From an uncultured Sulfitobacter sp. (GTDB lineage: Bacteria > Pseudomonadota > Alphaproteobacteria > Rhodobacterales > Rhodobacteraceae): a stretch of 64,000 nucleotides of DNA. The DNA lies in the NCBI RefSeq assembly GCF_947502895.1, contig NZ_CANNBM010000004.1, positions 286,548-350,547 of the forward strand. Direction: 5' to 3'. A model generated the notes under the pieces. That model saw only the letters and a list, made by a program, of their open reading frames with translations, had not been told where the DNA came from and made no database searches. The position numbers were made by a program, and so were the translations under genes. Positions 44,576 to 53,434 of this stretch are shown one piece after another (the stretch's first letter is position 1; every line of letters starts with the position of its first letter).

Positions 44576-45556
44576 TTAACCCTTAACAGGCATCTTGTCC
44601 AAATGGCGCAACATTGCGGCAAACGCGCCAATACGCTCTTTTTGATAGGCTGCCACGTCCATACCCTCATACGTCATAAACCCTTCGCCATCACGCAGGC
44701 CGTTTCGGTTATTCGCCATGTTTTGTTGCACAATCTTCGGCGCTTCAAAGCGGTCTTGGCCCGTGGCATCCGACATATAGCGGCTGGCATAGAACAGGAT
44801 ATCGCCTCCGCCCCAATCAATAAACTCTAGCAGGCCAAGGACAGCGAACCGAAAGCCGAACCCGTATTTGGTTGCCTTATCAATATCTTCCGCACTGGCG
44901 ACCCCTTCTTCGACCAGACGCGCTGCCTCGTTCATTGCCAGCGCTTGTATGCGCGGCACGATATAGCCGGGGCTGGCAGCACAAACGACAGGCACTTTCC
45001 CGATCCGCTCCAGCAGCGCCTTGAGTGTCCGGGTTGTCTGCGGCGCAGTCTGCTCCGCAGGCGAGACCTCGACCAGCGGAACAAGATAGGCGGGGTTGAG
45101 CCAATGGGCGTTCAGGAAACGCTTGGGATGGGTAACAAACCCCTGCAAATCATTGGACAGGATTGTCGAGGTCGTCGAGGCGATGATCGCCTCCTCATCC
45201 GCGTAGCGACATATAGTGGCAAAGGCTTCGCGTTTGGCTTCCAATGTCTCGGGCACCCCCTCGAAGATGACGGGTACCCCATCAAGGGCAGATTCCATCC
45301 GGATCAATGGATAGCACTGCACACGGGCCGCCACGCCTTCAATTTCATGTTCTTCCAACAGACCAAAGCCCGCCAGCAGCCCCAGTGCCGATCTGATCTC
45401 GCTCAGTGCAGCCGTTTGCAGGGTCTCAAACTCGGCGGCACTGCGCGGCTTGGCATCCACAAGCCGTACGTGATGGCCAGAATATGCAAAAGCAATAGCC
45501 ATACCGCGCCCCATGCGCCCCGCCCCGACGGCTGCAATAATCTCTTTATCGCTCAT
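44576..45556 (-). CDS. 3-hydroxyacyl-CoA dehydrogenase family protein
   Basis: A 326-residue NAD-dependent dehydrogenase. The NAD-binding motif is degenerate but clear (IIAAVGAGRMGRGMAIAFAYSGH), and ASTTSTILSNDLQGFV and FLNAHWLNPAYLVPLVEV are family regions. The C-terminal domain has GKVPVVCAASPGYIVPRIQAL. I start at 45556, one base after the upstream stop. Substrate unknown; it lies with a second dehydrogenase divergent from the TRAP transporter. Confidence 0.82.
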   Translation of the reverse strand: MSDKEIIAAVGAGRMGRGMAIAFAYSGHHVRLVDAKPRSAAEFETLQTAALSEIRSALGLLAGFGLLEEHEIEGVAARVQCYPLIRMESALDGVPVIFEGVPETLEAKREAFATICRYADEEAIIASTTSTILSNDLQGFVTHPKRFLNAHWLNPAYLVPLVEVSPAEQTAPQTTRTLKALLERIGKVPVVCAASPGYIVPRIQALAMNEAARLVEEGVASAEDIDKATKYGFGFRFAVLGLLEFIDWGGGDILFYASRYMSDATGQDRFEAPKIVQQNMANNRNGLRDGEGFMTYEGMDVAAYQKERIGAFAAMLRHLDKMPVKG

Positions 45557-45557
45557 G

Positions 45558-46643
45558 TTATGCACCGTCCCGCAACACTGTTTGCAGCTGTCCTACACCC
45601 ATATCGGCAAGTCCCAGCGTCTCTAGCGTGCGGCCTGACTGGCGAAAATCATCGTCACAAATGGCCGACCCTAGCGCAAGAAGCCCTGTTGCAGTCGGAG
45701 CGGCAACCCCCACCCAATCGGCAACCGACACCAGAAAAGCAAGGCCGACGGCGATATCCTCCCGCATGTAGCGATGCTCGGTCAGGACCAGATTTTCACG
45801 CCAGTCACCGCTATCGGTCAGTTTTTCATGGGCGGCATTGCCATACATCCATTCGTCAGCCGCGTTGTCGTAATGGTCGGCCAGCGGGAAATGCGGCCCG
45901 CCATAGCCCAAGGCCTCGCGCAGGGCCATCCGCTCGGAATCCAGCCGCGTTGTTACGCGGCGAATAGCAGGCTGGGTGCCCTCGTTGTGGATATCCCAAT
46001 GATCGAAATGCTCGATCGGGCCTGCATTCATGATAATCAGCGGCGGGTGAATGATCGGACCTGCGTTCATCAGCGCGCCTGACAGGGCATCGCCCGCAGG
46101 CTCTACCGATGGGTAAGCCTGCGCCAGCACGCTGTGCGCATGATCTGCGTTGCGCATCGGATAAACACCTGTAGGCAGGCGTGTGGCACGGGTGGTAATT
46201 GCGATCGTTCCCGCGCCGTGCAAGCGCGTCAGATAGGGCAAAGTGCCTGCCTCGGCCCATGACACATCCGCACCGTTCCCAGACCTGCGCACAATATCCG
46301 CCATCATCCAGCTGCCGAAACTACCAGGCGGCAGGAATACCACCTGTCCGTCTGTCAGGTAAGGTGCCATCGCCTGCGCAATATCGGCCTGCGCGGTCGC
46401 GGGGGTCGGGCATACGATCAGCTCTGCACCTTTGACGGCCTCTTCTATCTCGCTGGTCACAACGGCAATCTGCACAGCCCGCGTGCCTGCAAAATCCTTG
46501 AGCGCGATTGTATTGTTTGCCTGCTGCAAGGCCGTTTGCGCCTGTAGGTTTCGCCGCCAGAATCGAACACGGTGGCCGTTTTCCGTCAGATCGACGGCCG
46601 CTGCTGTCGAACCATTACCGCCACCCAGTACTGCAATTTCCAT
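45558..46643 (-). CDS. NAD/NADP octopine/nopaline dehydrogenase family protein
   Basis: A 361-residue protein: an N-terminal Rossmann domain (IAVLGGGNGSTAAAVDLTENGH) and a C-terminal octopine-dehydrogenase domain with AGPIIHPPLIIMNAGPIEHF (His for substrate binding). The family reduces or oxidises opine-like or 2-oxoacid/amino conjugates. It is next to the 3-hydroxyacyl-CoA dehydrogenase and divergent from dctP with a shared candidate operator between them. Confidence 0.82.
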   Translation of the reverse strand: MEIAVLGGGNGSTAAAVDLTENGHRVRFWRRNLQAQTALQQANNTIALKDFAGTRAVQIAVVTSEIEEAVKGAELIVCPTPATAQADIAQAMAPYLTDGQVVFLPPGSFGSWMMADIVRRSGNGADVSWAEAGTLPYLTRLHGAGTIAITTRATRLPTGVYPMRNADHAHSVLAQAYPSVEPAGDALSGALMNAGPIIHPPLIIMNAGPIEHFDHWDIHNEGTQPAIRRVTTRLDSERMALREALGYGGPHFPLADHYDNAADEWMYGNAAHEKLTDSGDWRENLVLTEHRYMREDIAVGLAFLVSVADWVGVAAPTATGLLALGSAICDDDFRQSGRTLETLGLADMGVGQLQTVLRDGA

Positions 46644-46730
46644 AGCTTAAGCCTTCCGGTTCGACCATTGATTGTGCGTTTGCACGTATTTCCAATGTTT
46701 TTGTTGCAAATACCGCTGCGTCAAGCCTCT

Positions 46731-46746
46731 ATATGTAAATGCATGT
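46731..46746. promoter_or_regulatory. Candidate MarR operator, dctP/dehydrogenase divergent region
   Basis: The near-palindrome ATATGTAAATGCATGT matches the site ahead of iorA (51240..51255) at 13 of 16 positions. It lies in the 191-base gap between the octopine-type dehydrogenase gene and dctP. The MarR protein at 50713 is the likely binder (inference). Confidence 0.55.
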
Positions 46747-46834
46747 AAGTCGGCCTCCGCTGGCTTGCGCGTCAACAAATGATGCAGGTGCGCAAAGCAT
46801 CGCACAGATGACACCGTGAACAGGGAGTATTCAC

Positions 46835-47854
46835 ATGACTTATTTCACCCGTTTTTCAAAGAAGGCGACGCTGGCGGCGGCTGGTCTGGCACTTGCTATC
46901 GCGCCCACACTGGCACATGCCGAAGATCGCGTAAGCGCCGTTCACGCATTTCCCGATTTTCTCGTCTATACAAAAACCTTCCTTGCGATGGTCGATGACA
47001 TCAATGAAAGAGGCAAAGGCATTGTTCAGATCGACGTGCGCGGCGGCCCCGAAGCGATAGGCATGTTCCAGCAGCCTGCCGCTGTGCGGGACGGCGTTGT
47101 GGATATGGTCCACACTCCGGGCAGCTTTTACGGCGCCAATGTGCCCGAGATCGACGCCATGGTCGCCTCGCGCGTAACACCAATGGAGGCCCGCGCAAAC
47201 GGGGGTGCTGCGCTGATGGATCAGGCGCATCAGGACCGTTTTGGCGTCAAACACATGATGTGGATTGATGGCGGCGTGAAGTTCCACATCTACATGAACT
47301 CCGAGCCGAAGTTCGACGAAAACGGCGTTCTAGACCTCACAGGAGTAAAACTGCGCGATAACCCGATCTATCACGCCTTCTTTGAAGCGATGAACGCAAC
47401 CACCTCCTCCATGCCCTCCACCGAAGTGTATGCTGCGCTGGAAAAAGGTGTCGTTGACGCCGCCGCATGGACCGAGATCGGCATTCCGCAGCTGAAATGG
47501 AACGAGTTCCTGAAATACCGTGTCGATCCTACGTTCTACAGCACCGACATCGGTGTGATTTTCAATCTAGATGCGTGGAACGATCTCTCGCCAGAATCTC
47601 AGGCGCTTCTTCAGGAAGTCATGATCGAGTGGGAAGCGAAGTCCTATAATGATCGCCGTGCCGAAGTTGAGGCCGATGCAAAAGTCCTCGCAGACGGCGG
47701 CATGACATTTGTCAGCCATTCCGAAGAAGCAGGTGCCGCCTATCAAACCATGGCGGACGATGCCGCATGGGCCCGCATGTATGAGCGTATTGACGGCGGT
47801 GGCGCAGGTGCCGAAACCTACAACGCGCTGCGCAAGCACTACTTGGGCGAATAA
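46835..47854 (+). CDS. TRAP transporter solute-binding protein (DctP)
   Basis: A 339-residue periplasmic protein with a signal peptide ending near APTLAHAEDRV and the DctP fold; ligand Arg is likely in GVKLRDNPIYHAFFEAMNA. A hairpin follows and then dctQ and dctM. The substrate is not known; a carboxylate such as an aromatic acid or IAA is plausible from the catabolic genes around it. AGGGAGT precedes the ATG. Confidence 0.9.
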   Translation: MTYFTRFSKKATLAAAGLALAIAPTLAHAEDRVSAVHAFPDFLVYTKTFLAMVDDINERGKGIVQIDVRGGPEAIGMFQQPAAVRDGVVDMVHTPGSFYGANVPEIDAMVASRVTPMEARANGGAALMDQAHQDRFGVKHMMWIDGGVKFHIYMNSEPKFDENGVLDLTGVKLRDNPIYHAFFEAMNATTSSMPSTEVYAALEKGVVDAAAWTEIGIPQLKWNEFLKYRVDPTFYSTDIGVIFNLDAWNDLSPESQALLQEVMIEWEAKSYNDRRAEVEADAKVLADGGMTFVSHSEEAGAAYQTMADDAAWARMYERIDGGGAGAETYNALRKHYLGE

Positions 47855-47869
47855 GCTCTCCTGCACTAT

Positions 47870-47901
47870 GGCACCACTGCACAATCCTTTGCGGTGGTGC
47901 C
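47870..47901 (+). promoter_or_regulatory. Intercistronic hairpin between dctP and dctQ
   Basis: An almost perfect stem GGCACCACTGC / GCGGTGGTGCC (ten pairs plus one G-T) with loop ACAATCCTTT, no T-run. Such hairpins often protect the abundant binding-protein mRNA. It lies between the dctP stop and the dctQ start. Confidence 0.65.
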
Positions 47902-47920
47902 AACTGAAGGTATTTCTAAC

Positions 47921-48424
47921 ATGATGAGAGTTGTTGACCGGTTGTGTAATCTGCTGGCGATCTTTGCGGGCGTTTATCTGATGGCGATCATGTTTGGCAT
48001 TGTGATCAGTGCATTGGCGCGCACCTTTAACCTCGCTGGCGCATGGTCGAGCCACGTTTTCACTTTTGCCGAATTCGGGCTTTTATACATTGTCATGGCC
48101 GCCTCGCCGTGGCTGGTGCGCGAACGCGGTCATGTATTCATCGAGTTGATAACCGCTGCCCTGCCACGCAGCATTCAGCGCCCTTTCAGCCGCTGTGTTT
48201 CGGCCTTGTGCGTACTGATCTGCGCGGTCTTGGTCTGGTACACATTCGGCGCAACGATGCGCGCCTACCAGTTCGGCGATGCTGAAATGCGCAGTCTGGA
48301 CATGCCCAAATATCTTTTGCTGGGCGCGATGCCCATCGGCTTTGGCTTGATGGGGCTGCAGTTCTCTCGGTTTGTCTACGGCCCTGTCCTGCTTCACACA
48401 GGCGAAGCGGGCGTACATGAATAA
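47921..48424 (+). CDS. TRAP transporter small permease (DctQ)
   Basis: A 167-residue membrane protein with four helices: VDRLCNLLAIFAGVYLMAI, then FTFAEFGLLYIVMAAS, SALCVLICAVLVWYTFG and LLLGAMPIGFGLMGLQ. It is the small subunit coupling DctP to DctM. A longer start at 47894 lies inside the hairpin region and is less likely. Confidence 0.9.
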   Translation: MMRVVDRLCNLLAIFAGVYLMAIMFGIVISALARTFNLAGAWSSHVFTFAEFGLLYIVMAASPWLVRERGHVFIELITAALPRSIQRPFSRCVSALCVLICAVLVWYTFGATMRAYQFGDAEMRSLDMPKYLLLGAMPIGFGLMGLQFSRFVYGPVLLHTGEAGVHE

Positions 48425-48451
48425 CTCTCAAACCGACGAAGGCGATGCGTG

Positions 48452-49789
48452 ATGGAATGGTATGAGGCGCTCTTTTTCCTGCTGGGGATGATCCTGTTTT
48501 TCATGTCTCTTGGCGTACCTGTGGCTTTGGCGTTTCTGGCCGCAAATTGCATCGGTGCGGCCTATTTCATGGGTGGCCGCGGTGATATCTTTGACCAGAT
48601 GTCGCGCGGCATCGGCCAGTTGGCCAATAACGCCATCCCTACGATCACCAGTTTTAATCTTATGCCTGTGCCGATGTTCCTGCTGATGGGCGAAATCTTC
48701 TTTTTCACTGGCCTTGCCAATCGCATGTTCGGTGCGGTGGACCGTCTGATGGGCAAATTACCTGCGCGCTTGTCGTTTGTGACCGTGGCAGGTGGTACCG
48801 CCTTTGCCACTTTATCAGGATCCTCGATGGGCTCTACCGCGCTTCTAGGCTCGCTCATGGTGCCAGAGATGGAGAAACGCGGATACAAAAAGCACATGGC
48901 CATTGGTCCGATCCTCGGCACAGGCGGTCTGGCCATGCTCATCCCGCCCTCCGCGCTGGCGGTGCTGCTGGCTACGCTGGCAGAGCTGGACATCGGCGCC
49001 CTGCTGATCGCGGGCATCATGCCCGGTCTGATGCTGTCGATCTTTTATGTGATCCTGATCCTTGGCATGGCACTGTATGACCCCTCCGCCGCGCCGATGT
49101 ATGATCTGGACCCGACCAGCGGAATGGAAAAGCTAAGGCTGTTCTTTGTCGATATCCTGCCCATGGTATCGGTTGTCATCGGCGTGATCCTTGTGATCAT
49201 GTTTGGCATCGCCACTCCGTCCGAAAGCGCCGCTTTCGGGTGTCTGGGTGTGCTACTGCTCGCCGCCCTATACCGCTCACTTACATGGGACGGTATTGTG
49301 AAATCCGTCACAGGCGCGCTCAAAGTCACAACCATGGCTTTGCTGATTATCTTTGGCTCGGCCACATTCTCGGCGCTGCTGGCCTTTTCCGGGGCTTCCT
49401 CGGGGTTAATCAACTGGGCTACAGGATTTGATCTGTCACCTCTCACCATGCTGCTGATTATGTTTGCTATATTGCTGGTTCTGGGCATGTTCATGGATCA
49501 ACTCTCCATGATGCTTCTGACAGTGCCGATCTTCTTCCCGCTGGCGCAAACACTGGGGTTTGATCTGATCTGGTTCGGTGTGATCGTCCTGCTCGCGCTT
49601 GAGATAAGTTTTACAACGCCGCCATTCGGCCTTTTGCTGTTTGTGATGAAGGGTGTCTCCTCCCCCGGGACCACGATGCGAGACATCTACATCGCGGCGC
49701 TGCCGTTCATCGGATGTTCCATGCTGCTGGTCGCATTGCTGATTATCTTTCCAGGCATTGCCTTGTGGCTGCCCAGCCTTGGCCAATAG
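48452..49789 (+). CDS. TRAP transporter large permease (DctM)
   Basis: A 445-residue, about 12-helix membrane transporter (GTAFATLSGSSMGSTALLGSLM; ILGTGGLAMLIPPSALAVLLA; LEISFTTPPFGLLLFVMKGV). GAAGG stands nine bases before the ATG; a GTG one codon earlier is possible. It uses the sodium or proton gradient to import the ligand of DctP. Confidence 0.92.
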   Translation: MEWYEALFFLLGMILFFMSLGVPVALAFLAANCIGAAYFMGGRGDIFDQMSRGIGQLANNAIPTITSFNLMPVPMFLLMGEIFFFTGLANRMFGAVDRLMGKLPARLSFVTVAGGTAFATLSGSSMGSTALLGSLMVPEMEKRGYKKHMAIGPILGTGGLAMLIPPSALAVLLATLAELDIGALLIAGIMPGLMLSIFYVILILGMALYDPSAAPMYDLDPTSGMEKLRLFFVDILPMVSVVIGVILVIMFGIATPSESAAFGCLGVLLLAALYRSLTWDGIVKSVTGALKVTTMALLIIFGSATFSALLAFSGASSGLINWATGFDLSPLTMLLIMFAILLVLGMFMDQLSMMLLTVPIFFPLAQTLGFDLIWFGVIVLLALEISFTTPPFGLLLFVMKGVSSPGTTMRDIYIAALPFIGCSMLLVALLIIFPGIALWLPSLGQ

Positions 49790-49817
49790 CAGATAACACA
49801 GGCATTAGGACCATATT

Positions 49818-50615
49818 ATGCGGATATACTGGCAGAGCTTTGTAGACGCCAACACAGCAGGTGCATATCTGGAAACCCTGCAATCCTACCTCAACGGGAT
49901 TGCCGCAGCCGGAACGCAGGTCGAGGTGTTCGGCATGGCCCCGCCAGACCGTGATTTCGGGAGGTTGAGCGAGCTGCGCTGCGGCATTCAAGCCATAGAT
50001 GCCGGAATTGGGGCTGAGGAGGCAGGCTATGACTGCTTTGTCATGGGGCATTTTCAAGACCCTTGCCTGTATGATCTGCGTGCCACTCTTTCTATGCCAG
50101 TGGTCGGCGCAGGAGAGGCAACGCTGCTTGCTGCCTCACAGCTGGGCCGCCGTATCGGGCTGGTGACGCTGGACCCTGCATTTGAGGTGATCCACCGCGA
50201 ACAGGCTGATCTTTACGGCTTGGGCAGCCGTATCTCGCACGTTACAGGGCTGGGCCTGACCCCTGCGGATTTCAACGCCTGTTTTGCAGGCGATGACAGC
50301 AAGCGCGCAAACCTTTTGCAAGGGTTCTCGGAGTGCGCGATGCCCATGGTGCAAGGCGGAGCCGATGTGATTGTCCCCGCTGGCATCTTGCCCGGATTGC
50401 TGATCGGAGGGGAGCCTGGGTATAAAGTCGGTGCAGCACCTGTTGTGAACTGTGCCGCAGTCGCCCTTAAATCTGCCGAGATGTGGGTGCAGCTGCGCGC
50501 GCTCAGCGATCTGGAGCCAAACCGCGGCACAAGCTTTGTGAAGGCCAACGAACGGGCCAAGCGCGACTTTCGCACGCTTATCGCACACGGTCAGTCCGCA
50601 CTCGGATCGAAGTAG
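49818..50615 (+). CDS. Aspartate/glutamate (hydantoin) racemase family protein
   Basis: A 265-residue protein of the Asp/Glu racemase superfamily. GHFQDPCLYDLRATLSMPVVGAGEA contains one catalytic Cys, and IVPAGILPGLLIGG stands where the second Cys usually sits. That second Cys is not visible, so it may be a decarboxylase or isomerase rather than a racemase. It lies 28 bases after dctM and ahead of marR, so it belongs to the same unit. Substrate unknown. Confidence 0.78.
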   Translation: MRIYWQSFVDANTAGAYLETLQSYLNGIAAAGTQVEVFGMAPPDRDFGRLSELRCGIQAIDAGIGAEEAGYDCFVMGHFQDPCLYDLRATLSMPVVGAGEATLLAASQLGRRIGLVTLDPAFEVIHREQADLYGLGSRISHVTGLGLTPADFNACFAGDDSKRANLLQGFSECAMPMVQGGADVIVPAGILPGLLIGGEPGYKVGAAPVVNCAAVALKSAEMWVQLRALSDLEPNRGTSFVKANERAKRDFRTLIAHGQSALGSK

Positions 50616-50712
50616 CCTGTTTGCTTTGCACTATCGCATAGACCTCGGATCAACCCACCATTAAACCGCTATGAAATATACATTACACCAACTCACGCGG
50701 AGGGAGGTCGGA

Positions 50713-51201
50713 ATGCGCATCCCCGACGGCCAAGCCCAGCAACAACCTGATACAACACCACAAGCCGGCGAAGGCTTGTCTCGCTTTGCCCCGTATCTGA
50801 TCAACCGGATTGCACGGCGCTATAACCAAAGCGTACAAGAAAGTGTGACCAGCATGGGGCTGACAATCCCAAAAATGCGTGTGCTGGCCGCCCTTGCCAC
50901 TATGGGCAAGCTGACCGTGAACGAGCTAACCGTGGTCGCCGTGGCCGAGCAATCGACGATGAGCCGCACCCTCGACCAGATGGAGCGAGATGCGCTGATC
51001 CAACGCCTTGTAAGCGAGAATGACAGCCGTGTACGTGTGGTGGTGATCACCCCCGCAGGGCTGACTGCGTATCACAAAGTATGGCCCCAGATGACCGCCG
51101 CTGAAGATGCGCTGTTTGTCGGCCTAAGCCCCCAGCAGCGCGAAGATTTTCTCTCCACTCTTTTGCAAATCCTCCAAAATATCCGCCAGAACGACGTCTG
51201 A
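50713..51201 (+). CDS. MarR family transcriptional regulator 1
   Basis: A 162-residue MarR protein: dimerising helices, then the winged helix (VNELTVVAVAEQSTMSRTLDQMERDALIQRLVSENDSRVRVVVITPAG). I start at 50713, where GGAGGGAGG is correctly spaced; an ATG at 50671 lies ahead of a good ribosome site and inside the candidate operator. In iad-type clusters a MarR repressor released by IAA controls the locus; this is one of two candidates here. Confidence 0.88.
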   Translation: MRIPDGQAQQQPDTTPQAGEGLSRFAPYLINRIARRYNQSVQESVTSMGLTIPKMRVLAALATMGKLTVNELTVVAVAEQSTMSRTLDQMERDALIQRLVSENDSRVRVVVITPAGLTAYHKVWPQMTAAEDALFVGLSPQQREDFLSTLLQILQNIRQNDV

Positions 51202-51239
51202 ATTTACCCTTTTCCCTGAACATCCTTTGCTATACCTAT

Positions 51240-51255
51240 CTATGCAAATGCATAT
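51240..51255. promoter_or_regulatory. Candidate MarR operator ahead of iorA
   Basis: CTATGCAAATGCATAT contains the inverted repeat TATGCA-AA-TGCATA. It lies 22 bases before the iorA start and 38 bases after marR 1. A similar site precedes dctP (46731..46746). Confidence 0.6.
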
Positions 51256-51277
51256 ATCAGCCTAAAGGGAAAAAGCC

Positions 51278-53434
51278 GTGGCAGAGCGTTCGTTTGCAAA
51301 AGAAGTCCAACACCTGAAAATCGGTGCAGGGGAGACATTCCGCGGTGAAGGCATCTTGGCGATTACCAAAGCATTGCTGGAAAATGGCGTGGGATATGTA
51401 GCGGGCTACCAAGGCTCGCCGATCTCGCACCTTATGGACGTGCTGGCCGATGCGCAGGACATTCTTGCCGATATGGGTGTGCATTTCGAGGCCAGCGCGT
51501 CAGAGGCAACAGCGGCCGCGACACTGGCCGCGTCGGTACATTACCCCATTCGCGGCGCAGTGACGTTCAAATCAACTGTAGGCACCAATGTAGCCTCGGA
51601 CGCGCTGGCCAATCTGGCCTCGGGTGGCGTGACAGGTGGCGCACTGGTGATTGTCGGCGAGGATTATGGCGAAGGCTCCTCTATCATGCAGGAACGCAGC
51701 CATGCTTTCGCGATGAAAAGCCAGATCTGGCTACTTGATCCGCGCCCTGATCTGCCCTCGATGGTCAAGGCCGTGGGCGACGGGTTTGCCCTCTCCGAGG
51801 CCTCCAACAGCCCGGTAATGCTGCAACTGCGGATCAAATCATGCCACCTGTTGGGAGAGTTTGAGGCCCATGACAACGTCATCCCACCAACGACAGTCAA
51901 AGACGCACTTGAAAACCCCAAGCGCGATCTTTCGCGGGTCGTACTGCCGCCCGCATCCTTTCTGCACGAGCAGGAAAAAGTGACAAAACGACTGCCCGCT
52001 GCCATCGACTATATCCGCACCCACAAGCTGAACGAGCATTTTGGCCCCACACAAGGCCGCGTCGGTATCATCTGTCAGGGTGGCCATTACAACGGGGTGA
52101 TCCGTGCCCTGCAACGCCTGGGGCTGGCCAACATTTATGGCGATTGCGACATCCCGCTGCATATTCTCAACGTCACCTATCCGCTGGTCGATGACGAAAT
52201 CCTCGCCTTTGCTGACGGCAAAGACAGTATTCTGGTGATAGAGGAAGGCCACCCTGCCTATATCGAGCAAAACATCCGCGCCATCCTGCACAAAGCAGGC
52301 GCGGGCTGCGCGCTGGAAGGCAAAGGCCCCTTCCCCGAAGCCGGTGAACTCACTGGTCCTGTCCTGCTTGACGGGGTCTCGGCCTATCTGCGTGATGCCG
52401 CTCCTGATCTGATGCCTTCGGCTGCGCGTGCGCCCAACGCGCCGCCCGTCCTCAAAATGCCGGAACTGTCGGCAACTGTTCCCGCACGCCCGCCCAGTTT
52501 TTGTATCGGTTGCCCCGAACGCCCGATTTTTGCCGCCACCAAGATGATCGAGGAGAAACTGGGGCCACACCACATTGCCAGTGATATCGGCTGTCACCTG
52601 TTCTCGATCAACGCTCCTTTCGACATTGGCGCGACAACCATGGGCTACGGGCTTGGCCCTGCTTCCGCATCCGCGTTTAATGACAAGACAGCTGGACGGC
52701 GCTCAATCTCGTTTCTGGGCGATGGCGGGTTCTGGCACAACGGCCTGACGTCCTCTATCGGAAACGCGGTGTTCAACGACAATGACGGCGTGATCATCAT
52801 CGTTGATAACTACTATTCGGCTGCCACAGGCGGCCAAGACATCCTCTCGTCGCGCGCGGATAACAAATCAAAGTCCACCAAACACCCCATAAAAAAGGCG
52901 GTCGAAGGTATGGGCGTGAAATGGGTCCGCCAGATTGACCGCACCTATGACGTAGGCCTGATGGAACGCACGTTGAAAGAGGCGCTTGAGACCCCCGAAA
53001 CAGGCCCCAAAGTCATCATCGCCTCGTCCGAATGTATGCTCAACAAACAGCGCCGCGAAAAGCCGCAGCGCAAAAAGGCCGTTGCCGAGGGCAAGCGGAT
53101 GACGCGCACGCGCTTTGGTGTCGACGAGGATGTTTGTACAGGCGATCATGCGTGCATGCGCTTGTCTGGCTGCCCGTCATTGTCATTGAAAACCCTAGAC
53201 GACCCGCTGCGTGATGATCCCGTTGCCAGCATTGATCAAAACTGTGTCGGCTGCGGAAATTGTGGGGAAGTCGCGGATGCTGCCGTGCTCTGCCCTTCGT
53301 TCTATCAGGCCGATCTGATCGAAAACCCCTCCCGTTTCGACCGGTTGCTCAGCAGCTGGCGCCAAAAACTTATCAGCCGTTTGCAACGCCGCCGTGACGC
53401 AAAACGGCTCGTATTCTCGGAGGACGCAGGATGA
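51278..53434 (+). CDS. iorA: 2-oxoacid:ferredoxin oxidoreductase, alpha subunit (indolepyruvate type)
   Basis: A 718-residue protein like IorA. The pyruvate-ferredoxin oxidoreductase N-terminal domain starts with GYVAGYQGSPISHLMDVL. The ThDP site is in ISFLGDGGFWHNGLTSSIGNAV with VDNYYSAATGGQD following. A C-terminal iron-sulfur part has CTGDHACMRLSGCPS and CVGCGNC...CP motifs for two clusters. It transfers electrons to ferredoxin while decarboxylating a 2-oxoacid to a CoA ester. Indolepyruvate or an aryl-glyoxylate such as isatinate are candidate substrates. It overlaps iorB by four bases. Confidence 0.85.
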   Translation: MAERSFAKEVQHLKIGAGETFRGEGILAITKALLENGVGYVAGYQGSPISHLMDVLADAQDILADMGVHFEASASEATAAATLAASVHYPIRGAVTFKSTVGTNVASDALANLASGGVTGGALVIVGEDYGEGSSIMQERSHAFAMKSQIWLLDPRPDLPSMVKAVGDGFALSEASNSPVMLQLRIKSCHLLGEFEAHDNVIPPTTVKDALENPKRDLSRVVLPPASFLHEQEKVTKRLPAAIDYIRTHKLNEHFGPTQGRVGIICQGGHYNGVIRALQRLGLANIYGDCDIPLHILNVTYPLVDDEILAFADGKDSILVIEEGHPAYIEQNIRAILHKAGAGCALEGKGPFPEAGELTGPVLLDGVSAYLRDAAPDLMPSAARAPNAPPVLKMPELSATVPARPPSFCIGCPERPIFAATKMIEEKLGPHHIASDIGCHLFSINAPFDIGATTMGYGLGPASASAFNDKTAGRRSISFLGDGGFWHNGLTSSIGNAVFNDNDGVIIIVDNYYSAATGGQDILSSRADNKSKSTKHPIKKAVEGMGVKWVRQIDRTYDVGLMERTLKEALETPETGPKVIIASSECMLNKQRREKPQRKKAVAEGKRMTRTRFGVDEDVCTGDHACMRLSGCPSLSLKTLDDPLRDDPVASIDQNCVGCGNCGEVADAAVLCPSFYQADLIENPSRFDRLLSSWRQKLISRLQRRRDAKRLVFSEDAG

